NCBI GenBank assembly: GCA_963706555.1
Contig: OY970164.1
Coordinates: forward strand, 4,774,001-4,838,000
Direction of reading: 5' to 3'
DNA: 64,000 bases
Source: Bog-473 sp963706555
GTDB lineage: Bacteria; Actinomycetota; Acidimicrobiia; Acidimicrobiales; RAAP-2
In this document: in pieces, positions 17,262 to 26,104 of the stretch
How the letters are laid out: each line of letters opens with the position of its first letter
How positions within the stretch are numbered: position 1 is the stretch's first letter
Position numbers and translations under genes: made by a program
The notes under the pieces: generated by a model
The model's input: only the letters and a program-made list of their open reading frames with translations
Databases searched by the model: none
Told to the model about the DNA's origin: nothing

Positions 17262-19521
17262 CGCCCCTCGCTACCGCCGAGGAAGACGGCACGGGCCAGA
17301 TCGTCGCGTTCGATCAAGTCCCGAATCGGACCCTCGAAGCGGATTCGGCCCTTCTCGAGGAACACCGCTCTGTCGGCGATGGCCGCCGCCACGTTGAGAG
17401 ACTGCTCGACGATGATGAGGGTCACCCCTTCCGCCTTCAATCCCTCCACTACGCCGATCAGCTCTTGGACGACGATCGGGGCCAGGCCGAGGGAGAGCTC
17501 GTCAATGATGAGTACCTGGGGGTCATGGAGCATGGCGATCGCCAGCGCGAGCATCTGCTGCTGCCCGCCCGAGAGCGAGTCGGCCCGTTCCTTGCGGCGG
17601 TTGGTCAGGGCCGGGAACAGCGCGTAGACGCGCTCAGTGCGGCGGCGGAGCTCGGCTTTGTCCGAGCGGTAGACGAATCCACCCATCTCCAGGTTCTCCG
17701 CGATGGTCATCTCCCCGAAGACGCCCTTGCCCCCCGGGAGCAGGTGGATGCCCAGCCGCGACCGCTGTTCGGGTGTGGTGTACGTGATGTCCTGGCCATT
17801 GAGCCGGACCACGCCACGGCTCGGCGTCTCCAGGCCGGAGGCCAACCGGAGGGCGGTCGACTTGCCGGCTCCGTTCGTACCAAGGAGAGCCAGGACCTCT
17901 CCGCGTTTCACCTCGAAATTGACGCCGAAGAGGATCTGGACATGCCCGTAGGAGAAATCGACTCCGCTCAGCTGCAAGACGGGGATGTCGGCTGGATTGG
18001 TCTCCTGTCGCTTGTGCTCCTCCATCTCCTCCTGCAACTCCACCACCACAAGGGAGAGGTCGTTCTTGATGAAGTGGGCGCTGCGAATGATCAATGCGGC
18101 CCCGATCAACGTGGAGGGGATCATGATGATCAGGACGGCGGTTCGTACGTCGAACAAGCTGTCGAGAAGGGCGGCCAGAACGGCGCCGCCGAAGGCCCCG
18201 ACGAAGAAGACGTAGAGGCCCCCCACCGCGGTGACCATCCCGCGCAACCGATAGGGAGCGACGGAGGTCAGGATGGGGCCGATCATTGAGAAGGCCGTCA
18301 ACAAGAGCATCTGCACCGGCACGCTGAAAACCGCCCACAGAGCGGCGTTCGGCATGGCATATTGAATCGGCACCAGGATGGCGACCGGCAGGACCACGAT
18401 ACCGATGAGCGACAACGCCTTTTGCGGGTTCTGCCGATAGAGCTTGTCGTAGTAACGACCGACGAACGGGAGGGCCACCAGCACGCCGAGACCTCCGATG
18501 GTGCCGATCAAGCCCCGCTGGAAGGCGTCCAGACCGAACCGCTGCTTCAGATAGAGGTTGCCGAGGACCGGCACGGTGAAGAGCCCGAAGCCAATGGCCG
18601 AGAAGGCGATGAGCACCGTCTTGATGGTGCGAATGCGCATGATCCGCTCGAACGCCGCTTCCATCGACGGAGCTGCAGGCGGGGTATCGGTGATGACCTC
18701 GCCCAACACGCCCTTCTTCTCGAATTGCCCCCGGGGGGCTCCTTCAAGCGGTACGCGACGAAAGCCACGAGCACGATAGGAACGGCGAGAATGTAGAAGG
18801 CCCAGCGCCAGCCGTTCGGGCCGCCCACCTGGTCTGCGATAACACCCGCGACAAGGGGGCTGAGCGCAGTGGCCGTGCCCGTGCACATTCCCACGGCGGC
18901 CCCGATGCGTCCGCGCAGGGTGATGGGGTAGGTGTCCGCGAGCAGCGATCCGTGCACCACCGTCGTGCTGGCTTGGGACACACCCGCGCCGAGCCGAGCG
19001 AGGAAGAAGACGAAGATGTTGATGGCGAATCCCGTGAATGCCACCATCAGGCCGAAGGCGAATGTCGCCCAGGCGACAATGGGTGGTCGCCGGTACCGGT
19101 CGGCCAGCCAACCCATGGGCACGATCCCCAGCACCAAGAAGCCGCCGGAAATCCCCGCCACGAAAGTGATGGCACTGGTACTTACGTGAAAGGAGGACTG
19201 GATGTTGGGTGCCAGGACGGCCAGTCCGCCGCTCTGCAGGTAATCCAGACTGGTGATGACGGCCAGCACGATGAACGTTCGCGCCCCCACCGTGCGCAGC
19301 CCCCCACGCAGCGACATCGCCTCTTCGCTGGAACCCGGCAACATGTCCTGGGGCAGCAGGACATCCGGCGCGGATCCGGCAGCCGGCTCGCGCTCGGCTG
19401 CCGGATCCCCGACCAGTTGGGCCAGGTCCGCCGAAAGGATGGCGTCAGTGGGATTTCCCTGAGGAGGCCCGGACACCGTCGGTTCGTTCAATCCAGCCCC
19501 AATCTCCGCGTCGGGAACCAC
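17258..19521 (-). pseudogene. MFS transporter fused to LivF-type ABC ATPase, frameshifted as sequenced
   Basis: The restored protein is about 750 residues. From the GTG at 19521 come about 70 hydrophilic residues, then an MFS N-half with six membrane segments (MGWLADRYRRPPIVAW is the family loop 2-3 motif). Near 18733 the frame breaks in a C5G6 run. One extra base joins RLKEPP to RGQFEKKGVLGE in the second frame, which gives the MFS C-half and, after a short coiled stretch, a LivF ATPase with Walker A LLGTNGAGKST, LSGGQQQMLALAIAM and Walker B VLIIDELSLGL. The usual Walker-B segment LDEPS is IDELS here. It lies between the binding protein and LivHMG and overlaps the latter. The MFS-ATPase fusion is unusual and could form a hybrid importer. 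Confidence 0.85.
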
Positions 19522-19573
19522 CCGACCACATCGCTGTCGCCAACGTAGTTGGGCTCGGCCGAACGCGCTCGGG

Positions 19574-20863
19574 TCATTTCGCCGTGGCTGGAGCGGGCAC
19601 CAGGGTCTTCGACTTCGGACTGTAGGTCACGACGTTGATCGGGCCGATCGCGTACGGCTGGTTCTTGGCGAATGAGATCGCACCGCCTGCTCCGGGGATG
19701 ACCACGTTCTTCAATCCGTAGCCCGCTGCCGTGAAGCTGGCCACCGTCAACTTCTTCCCGGCCGCGTCGGCGATCTTCTGGAAGAGGGTGAGGTACTGGC
19801 AGGCCTGAATCACTGACGTAGCCGTGGAAGGCACCGACGTCGCGGCCGGATTCGTGGGATTCAACGGGGCGTCTATCTTGTCCGACGGGTAGGCCTTCTT
19901 GACGATGGCCACACACTTCTGGATACCCGGGTCCTTCCACTGCTCATAGGCAAACGGCGTCGGTTGTGCCGTCAGCACGTTGTTCAGGTACGGGTTCCCA
20001 CCCTTGGCCGACTCGACGTAGGACAGAAGGGACGACTCGCTCGTTGGAATGTACAGCGGCTTGTAGGTGCTCTGGTTGTCCAACTGGGCGCGTGGCCATG
20101 TGGTCGACCCCGAACCGCCGACGCCGATGACCACGTTCACGCCCTCATCCTTGAATCGTTGCGCGATGGTGGCGGTCTGCTGATCGGATGCAACAGCATC
20201 GGTTGCCACCGCGCTGTCCTCGGCGGTCAGGGTCAAAGGGATGTGCAGCTTCTTCAGTTCCGCCTGGACGGCCGTCACTTCGGGCTTGTCCGAATCAGCG
20301 CCGTAGAAAATGGCGACCTTCTTGCCCTTGAAGACTCCCCTCTTCTGGAAGTTCGTCAGCATGGGGACATCGAACGCGGCTCCCGGCGCCGTCAAACTGA
20401 AGTCGGGTGCCGAGCCCGCCGGCACCGCGCCGGGAAGCGATCCGCCTTCTACGAGCGTGTCGTGCGTCGTCTGGTAGCAATCCGGGAACACCGGGGCGAA
20501 GGCGACGAAGATGTGCTCGTCTTCGGTCAGCTTGGAGCACGACGCCGTGGCGTCCGTGGGGACCGCTGGATTCATTTCGGCGTAGTGCATGACCAGCTTG
20601 CGCCCGGCGAAGCCGCCATGCGCATTCATGTAGGCGGCGATGGCGTTGTAGGCGTCAGGAAAACTCCCCTCGTCGATGTTGACGCCGAGGCTCTTCAGCG
20701 CGGTGAAGTTCACGTACGGGTTGCCACCCTGAATGGTCGTCGCAGTCACCCCCTGATCCGCTGGACTACTTGCCGCACCCGCTGGTGCGGGGCTCGTCAC
20801 GAGCAGGGTCCCCAACGCGGTGACGAGCGCGGCAGCAGCCGGAAGCACTTTCTTGATGCCCAT
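19574..20863 (-). CDS. Periplasmic substrate-binding protein, Liv type I
   Basis: This is an extracellular solute receptor of the branched-chain amino acid/amide ABC family (type I periplasmic-binding fold), 429 residues. The ATG at 20863 has AGGGGAGG five bases upstream. A signal peptide is clear: a charged MGIKK, a hydrophobic core and an AGA cleavage region around residue 30. No lipobox cysteine is seen at the processing point. The mature part begins DQGVTATTIQGG and contains KKVAIFYGADSD and GVNVVIGVGGSGS. It lies 52 bases upstream of the MFS-LivF gene and downstream of GH3, so it should be the receptor for the fused transporter. The ligand is unknown. Confidence 0.9.
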   Translation of the reverse strand: MGIKKVLPAAAALVTALGTLLVTSPAPAGAASSPADQGVTATTIQGGNPYVNFTALKSLGVNIDEGSFPDAYNAIAAYMNAHGGFAGRKLVMHYAEMNPAVPTDATASCSKLTEDEHIFVAFAPVFPDCYQTTHDTLVEGGSLPGAVPAGSAPDFSLTAPGAAFDVPMLTNFQKRGVFKGKKVAIFYGADSDKPEVTAVQAELKKLHIPLTLTAEDSAVATDAVASDQQTATIAQRFKDEGVNVVIGVGGSGSTTWPRAQLDNQSTYKPLYIPTSESSLLSYVESAKGGNPYLNNVLTAQPTPFAYEQWKDPGIQKCVAIVKKAYPSDKIDAPLNPTNPAATSVPSTATSVIQACQYLTLFQKIADAAGKKLTVASFTAAGYGLKNVVIPGAGGAISFAKNQPYAIGPINVVTYSPKSKTLVPAPATAK

Positions 20864-20946
20864 CGTTCCTCCCCTGGGCGCACGCCGCCCTTTTCGTTGC
20901 CCCCCGTCGACCCCGGCCTCGGAGCCACATCCTCTGTCCTTCATCT

Positions 20947-23489
20947 TCACAACCTCCAATTCGTTGCGGCTTGTACGTCGACGCTGCATCTGGCAGCGAT
21001 GTCCTCTGATGAACGCCCGATAAGCACCTCGTAGCGACCGGCGTCGACCTGCCACCCCCGTGCCCGCCGCTCCGTACCGGGCGGCAGCGCGCTGAACATG
21101 TCCGGCGTCATCGACTTGATCTCGTCCCAATCGTCCTGCCCGGGATCCCAGTACGCGAACGACCGAGCGTCGAGCACCAGATCCACTGTCTTGCTTTCCC
21201 CCGGCTCGAGCCAGACCTTGGCAAAGGCTTTGAGCTCCTTGCGAGGTCGAACCAAGCGCGTCGACTCCGGCGCGACATAGGCCTGCACCACTTCGCTTCC
21301 CCCCGGGCCCCGGTGTTGACAACGGGCACCGAAACGGTAATCGACGCATTTGGCAAAAGGGTGGCGGCCGACAGCGTGGGCTCTCCGATCACACACGTGG
21401 CGTAACTCAAGCCGTGGCCGAACGGGAAAAGTGGGGCCCGCTCGCTGTGCTCGTACCCCCGGTACCCCATGAACAGGCCCTCGCCGTAGCGAAGCTCCCC
21501 GTTCTCGCCCGGAAAGTTGGCATAGGAGGGACTGTGCGCCAGGCGGATGGGGATGGTGGTCGGCAAGCGACCACCAGGTTCGGCGGCGCCGACCAGGACA
21601 TCCGCCAAGGCCCAACCCATCTCCTGTCCCCCGAACCAGCACTGCAGGACGGAAGCCACGTCACCGGCCCACGACATGGCGACCGGGGCACCGGCGTTCA
21701 CGACGACGACGGTCCGTTCGTTGACCGCCGCCACGCGGCGGATCAGCTCTTCCTGTCGACCGGGAAGGTCCAGGTCCTTGCGGTCGTGGCCCTCGCTCTC
21801 GGTCTCAGCCGTCGTTCCGATGCAGACGATCGCCACGTCGACGCCGGACGCTGCGGTGACGGCGCGCTCGAGCAGCGCGTCCTGGTCCACCGTCCTGAAT
21901 CCGACCCGGAACCCCGACAGGCCATCACCTATCCGTGCAAATTCGACGGTCAGCTCCACGGGCTCACCCCGTTCGAACAGGACGTCAGCCACGAGGTCCT
22001 TGCTTCCTCGCCCGAAGAACTCGGTTCCGTCCGGCCGAGGTGGATTGGTAAAGCCGTCCAGGACCAGTTCACCGTTGAGGAAAAGGCGGGCCAAGCCCGC
22101 TTGTGCCAATGCGAGCTCGAACGTCCCACTCTCCTCGGGGACGACGGTCCCGGTCACGCGCATTGACCAGTCGCCGGTCACCGTCTCGGGTGCCAGGCTG
22201 CCGAACGACACCATGCGGAGGCTGCGCATCTCCAGTGTCTCGACGCTCGGCCCCTCGAATTCGGTCCCGGCAAACCTCTCGCCCCGGAAGCCGTCAGGAG
22301 CCCGCAACACGACCTCGCCCACCACGGTCGGCGCCGTCGAGACTTCGCATCCCCGCTCGAACACGACCTCGATGTCGGAGCCACAGTGCGCCGAAAGCGC
22401 CTCGAGCGGCGTCGTCAGGCGATGCGGCGTGACCTGGGCTGACCCGCCACCCATGATGGAGGGAGCAATGGCGTGCGGACCGATGACGGCGATGCGGGCC
22501 AGAGAGGCGACGGCGAGGGGGAGCACTCCGTCGTTGCTGAGCAAGACCATCGACTCGGTTGCCGCCTGCCGCAGCACGTGCAGGGTGTCGGCACCCGGGT
22601 CCTTGAGAACCTGAGCCGGCGTAGGCGCGTCGAGGATGCCCATCCGATCCAGCCCGGAAAGAAGTCGGAACACGGCGCCGTCGAGGTCGGCCTCGGCGAC
22701 CTCACCGTCACGCACCGCGGTCGCGACCGTCGATCCGAGGGCCCGACCCGGTCCTGGCATCTCGAGGTCCAGACCGGACCCGAGCGACGTGGCCGTCTCG
22801 GCCACCCCGAACCAGTCGGTCATGACCAGACCCTGAAAGCCCCATTCGTCACGAAGGATGTCGAGGAGGAACGCAGGCTGCTGGGTCAGCCAGCGCCCAT
22901 TGAGCCTGTTGTAGGCCGTCATGACGGCCATTGCTCCGCCCTCGCGAATGGCGAGCTCGAAGGGAAGAAGGTAGAGCTCGCGGAGCGACCGCTCGTCGAT
23001 GACCGAGTTGATGGTTCCGCGCTCGAATTCGGCGTCATTGCCTACGAAGTGCTTGACCGTGGCGAAGACGCCTTTGGCCTGGACCCCGCGCACGTAGCCG
23101 GCCGCCAAACGGCCGGAAAGCAGTGGATCCTCGGAATAACACTCGAAGTTGCGGCCGGCCAGGGGCGAGCGATGGAGGTTGACCGTCGGTGCCAACAAGC
23201 CTCGACAGCCGCGATCGAGCGCCTCCTGGCCGACGAGCGCCCCCAAGCGCTCGGCTGTGGCCGGGTTCCAGGTCGCGCCGATGGCGGAACCGCACGGGAC
23301 GCAGAGAGAGGGCGGTCCCCCGCCCCCGGGCAATCCGCTGCCCCGTGCCCCCGACGGCCCGTCGGTCAGGTTGACCTTCGGGATGTTCAGGCGCGCAATC
23401 GCTGGCGTGGAGAACAAATCCTCCCCCGCAGTGAGAAGTGCCTTCTCTTCAAGCGTCAGCTCGCCGACTAACGCCTTGACATCAGCCAA
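20947..23489 (-). pseudogene. GH3 beta-glycosidase with PA14 insert, frameshifted near the 3' end
   Basis: This is a family 3 glycoside hydrolase of about 845 residues when restored. Domains are the TIM barrel with KHFVGND (146-152) and the nucleophile D225 in VMTDWFG, a PA14-like insert (about 400-540), the alpha/beta sandwich domain with KDLDLPGRQEELI, and a C-terminal FnIII-like domain. The frame breaks in the six-C run 21299-21304. A seventh would give VVNTGARGGSEVVQAYVAP and continue to 20947. The start is TTG 23489, because an in-frame TAG lies just upstream, with a purine-rich AGGGGGA about seven bases away. There is no signal peptide, so it is probably cytoplasmic. It is the first gene of the transporter operon. 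Confidence 0.86.
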
Positions 23490-23523
23490 TTCGCCATCCC
23501 CCCTATGCTGACCTCACAAAATC

Positions 23524-23539
23524 GTGAAATGATATTCAC
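23524..23539. promoter_or_regulatory. Operator-like inverted repeat upstream of GH3 operon
   Basis: GTGAAATGATATTCAC has arms GTGAA and TTCAC separated by six bases, 35 bases upstream of the GH3 TTG start, in an AT-rich patch (23511-23560) that stands out from its GC-rich surroundings. On the minus strand a TATCAT hexamer within it could be a -10 box. It is the likely promoter/operator of the GH3-transporter operon; the regulator is not determined. The rest of the gap to 23784 shows no other gene. Confidence 0.5.
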
Positions 23540-23784
23540 ACGACTATAAGAAAATCCCGGGGTCTCCGCAAGAGCACCACCCAAAGGACCACGAATCCAA
23601 GGTTGAGCTGTCCCCCTCTTGTGATAAGACCCCTCTTTCAATTGGATAGTGGCATTTTCCCCGAGACGACTACGCCACAGTTGGCTCCCGGCCACAACGC
23701 CCGACCCGGCCCGGCACCTGCAACCCGACCCCGCGTCGCAGGTCGTCGCGCTGCGCAGGGCTCTCGAGGGAGGTTTTGACGCCG

Positions 23785-24486
23785 ATGGTGGAATCTGGCT
23801 CGAATGACCGCATGGACGAACCCCGCCAAAGCCGGGAACGCCGACGCGCCGCCAGGGTCGGCGCCGAGACGCCGGCTCGTGCTGCCGGAGCTGATGAACG
23901 CACTCGCCAACCGCGTGGGAGCCTTCGTCGCCGACAGATCCTCGACGCGGCGGTCGAACTGTTCGCTGCGAAGGGATACCGGGGCACCGGGGTGGCCGCA
24001 CTCGCAGACCGCGTCGGAATGACGGCGACAGGCATGTTGTACTACTTCGGCTCGAAGGAACGCCTGCTCCACGAAGTGGTGGCGGAGAGAGACCGAGCAG
24101 ACGCGCTCGGTCAGGACGGGCCTTCGGCACCCGGTTTGACGCTTTCGAGCCTGAGAAATCTGGGTCGGCACAACGTGGAGACAGGAACCCTGACGCGGTT
24201 GTATGTCGTCCTCGGCGCGGAGAGCATCGACGCCGACGAGCCCCTGCACGACTTCTTCGTCGAACGGTACGAAGCGGCGCGGGGACTCGTCCGTTCGATC
24301 CTCGACAACGAACAACGACAAGGGACAATTCGCGCCGATGTCGACATCGATGCGAGAGCCCGAGAGGTGATCGCCATGGTGATGGGCCTCGAGATCCAGT
24401 GGCTTACCGATCCGCTGCACGTCGACCTGGCGACGGCATTCGAGACGTACATGGATCGACTCATCAGGGAACTCGCACCCGATTGA
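23785..24486 (+). CDS. TetR-family transcriptional regulator
   Basis: This is a repressor of 233 residues from the ATG at 23785; a TTG at 23776 is an alternative but sits too close to GGGAGG. A basic N-terminal tail of about 45 residues precedes the TetR helix-turn-helix (ILDAAVELFAAKGYRGTGVA, then VGMTATGMLYYFGSKERLL). The ligand-binding C-terminal domain is not diagnostic. It is divergent from the GH3-transporter operon and upstream of the glucuronate genes. It may control either, and an 18-base perfect palindrome lies 27 bases after its stop. Confidence 0.88.
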   Translation: MVESGSNDRMDEPRQSRERRRAARVGAETPARAAGADERTRQPRGSLRRRQILDAAVELFAAKGYRGTGVAALADRVGMTATGMLYYFGSKERLLHEVVAERDRADALGQDGPSAPGLTLSSLRNLGRHNVETGTLTRLYVVLGAESIDADEPLHDFFVERYEAARGLVRSILDNEQRQGTIRADVDIDARAREVIAMVMGLEIQWLTDPLHVDLATAFETYMDRLIRELAPD

Positions 24487-24512
24487 CCGTCCTGTCGTCC
24501 GGGATCAGTCCG

Positions 24513-24530
24513 CCTGACTCCGGAGTCAGG
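24513..24530. promoter_or_regulatory. Perfect 18-base palindrome between TetR gene and uxaC
   Basis: CCTGACTCCGGAGTCAGG is perfectly self-complementary. It lies after the TetR stop and about 60 bases before the first uxaC operator. No T run follows it, so a classical terminator is less likely than a protein-binding site. TetR-family operators are palindromes of this size, but the link to the neighbouring TetR gene is inference. Confidence 0.45.
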
Positions 24531-24590
24531 GACAATCGGGACCTGGGGCGGCGTCACTGGGACCCAACAGTGGCAGAAGTGGTTCCGAAT

Positions 24591-24604
24591 TGCAAACCTT
24601 TGCA
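24591..24604. promoter_or_regulatory. Operator copy 1, TGCAAACCTTTGCA
   Basis: The arms TGCAAA and TTTGCA flank a CC centre. The site lies 72 bases upstream of the uxaC ATG and 66 bases (centre to centre) from copy 2, a spacing that would place the two on nearly the same face of the helix or allow looping. The same 14-mer occurs again at 32853. The layout suggests a LacI-family site. Confidence 0.65.
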
Positions 24605-24656
24605 GAGGGCCAGGGCTGGGCTCTCGTGGTGGCCACTGGCACGTGGGAGTTACTTA

Positions 24657-24670
24657 TGCAAAGGTTTGCA
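24657..24670. promoter_or_regulatory. Operator copy 2, TGCAAAGGTTTGCA
   Basis: This is the reverse-complement form of the 14-mer at 24591. It ends only five bases before the uxaC ATG at 24676, where a ribosome-binding site would normally lie. No good Shine-Dalgarno sequence is visible there, so the transcript may be leaderless or have a very short leader, with the operator over the promoter/start region. Confidence 0.65.
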
Positions 24671-24675
24671 CACCG

Positions 24676-26088
24676 ATGCTCGATAAAGATCGCCTCCTCC
24701 CCCCCGAGCCCGGGGCCCGTCAGATTGCACGTGACCTCTACGAACTGACCAAGGCCCTGCCGATCGTCAGTCCGCACGGGCACTGCAACCCGGTGATGCT
24801 GGCCGAGAACTCCCACATCACAAACCCGGCAGCGGAATTGATCTCCAAGGACCACTACCTTGTCCGTCTCCTCTACAGCCAAGGGGTACCGCTGGAGTCC
24901 CTCGGCGTGCGATCGCTCAACGCGCCGCGTCCTGAAGTGGACGGCAGGCTGGTTTGGCGGGCCTTGGCGGATGGCTACCTCCACTTCCGCGGCACGCCGT
25001 CCAAGCTCTGGTTCGACGACACACTCGAAGAAGTCTTCGGAGTCACAACGCCATTTCGACCAGAGACATCCGACGAAATCTACGATCACGTCACGGCACA
25101 GCTCGAGCACGACGAGTTCCGCCCGAGATCGCTGTTCGAGAGGTTCGGGATCGATTTCCTCGCGACGACCGAAGGCGCGCTGGACGACCTCGATGCCCAT
25201 ACCCGGCTCCGGCGGTCACGCTGGGCCGGGCGCGTCGTACCCACTTTCCGTCCCGATGATGTCATCGATCCTGATCGAGCCGACTTCCGGAAGAACCTCC
25301 ACGACCTCGCAAGACTCACGGGGCGCGACACCGCGACCTGGGGCGGCTATCTCGATGCCCTCCGATGCCGGCGCGCGTCCTTTCTCGACGCCGGGTCGAC
25401 CGCGTCGGACCATGGGCACCCGTCCCCGTGCACGGCGGACCTCTCCACCCGTGAGGCCGAGGCGCTCTTTCATCGGGTCGCAGACGGTAGCCCCGCGCCC
25501 GGTGACGCCGAACTGTTCCGGGGGCAGATGCTGCTCGAGATGGCCGCCATGAGCGTCGACGACGGTTTGGTGCTCCAGCTGCACACAGGGTCGTGGCGCA
25601 ATCACAATGCGTCGTTGGCGGCGTCGTTCGGCCCAGACGTCGGGGGCGACATTCCCACGTCGACCGACTACGTGGGATCCCTCAAACCACTCCTCGATCG
25701 ATTCGGGAATGATCGGCGGCTCACCATCGTCGTCTACACACTCGACGAGACCACCTACAGCCGGGAACTCGCACCCCTGGCCGGTCACTATCCCGCGCTC
25801 CGGCTAGGCCCGCCGTGGTGGTTCTTCGACAGCCCCGAAGGCATTCGTCGCTACTACCGGAGCGTGGTCGAGACGGCGGGCTTCTCCAACCTCGTCGGCT
25901 TCAATGACGACGCTCGTTCGCTCCTGACCATTCCGGCTCGGCATGACATGTCCCGGCGGCTGAATGCCGGGTACCTCGCTGGCCTCGTGGCCGAACACCG
26001 GCTGGACGAGGAGGAGGCAGCGGATCTGGCCCGAGACCTCGCCTACAACCTGGCGTGGCGGACATTCTGTGGGACTTCGAGCGCCTGA
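24676..26088 (+). CDS. uxaC: Glucuronate (uronate) isomerase
   Basis: This enzyme converts D-glucuronate to D-fructuronate (or galacturonate to tagaturonate) in the cytoplasm. It is 470 residues, normal for the amidohydrolase-fold uronate isomerases. The metal-binding H34 and H36 are in IVSPHGHCNP. Other family segments are GIDFLATTEGALDDL, VLQLHTGSWRNHN, TDYVGSLKPLLDRFG, PPWWFFDSPEGIRRY and NLVGFNDDARSLLTIPARHD. The start is set at ATG 24676 because upstream codons fall in the operator. It is followed after 16 bases by uidA, giving a glucuronide operon. Glucuronate is favoured over galacturonate because of uidA. Confidence 0.93.
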   Translation: MLDKDRLLPPEPGARQIARDLYELTKALPIVSPHGHCNPVMLAENSHITNPAAELISKDHYLVRLLYSQGVPLESLGVRSLNAPRPEVDGRLVWRALADGYLHFRGTPSKLWFDDTLEEVFGVTTPFRPETSDEIYDHVTAQLEHDEFRPRSLFERFGIDFLATTEGALDDLDAHTRLRRSRWAGRVVPTFRPDDVIDPDRADFRKNLHDLARLTGRDTATWGGYLDALRCRRASFLDAGSTASDHGHPSPCTADLSTREAEALFHRVADGSPAPGDAELFRGQMLLEMAAMSVDDGLVLQLHTGSWRNHNASLAASFGPDVGGDIPTSTDYVGSLKPLLDRFGNDRRLTIVVYTLDETTYSRELAPLAGHYPALRLGPPWWFFDSPEGIRRYYRSVVETAGFSNLVGFNDDARSLLTIPARHDMSRRLNAGYLAGLVAEHRLDEEEAADLARDLAYNLAWRTFCGTSSA

Positions 26089-26104
26089 CCACAAGGAGGT
26101 TGCA

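Noticed and set aside
19574..21349. Longer start (21349) for the Liv-type binding protein
   Set aside because: The extra N-terminal residues are antisense-like and overlap GH3 coding sequence. The ATG at 20863 has a strong ribosome-binding site and begins a proper signal peptide.
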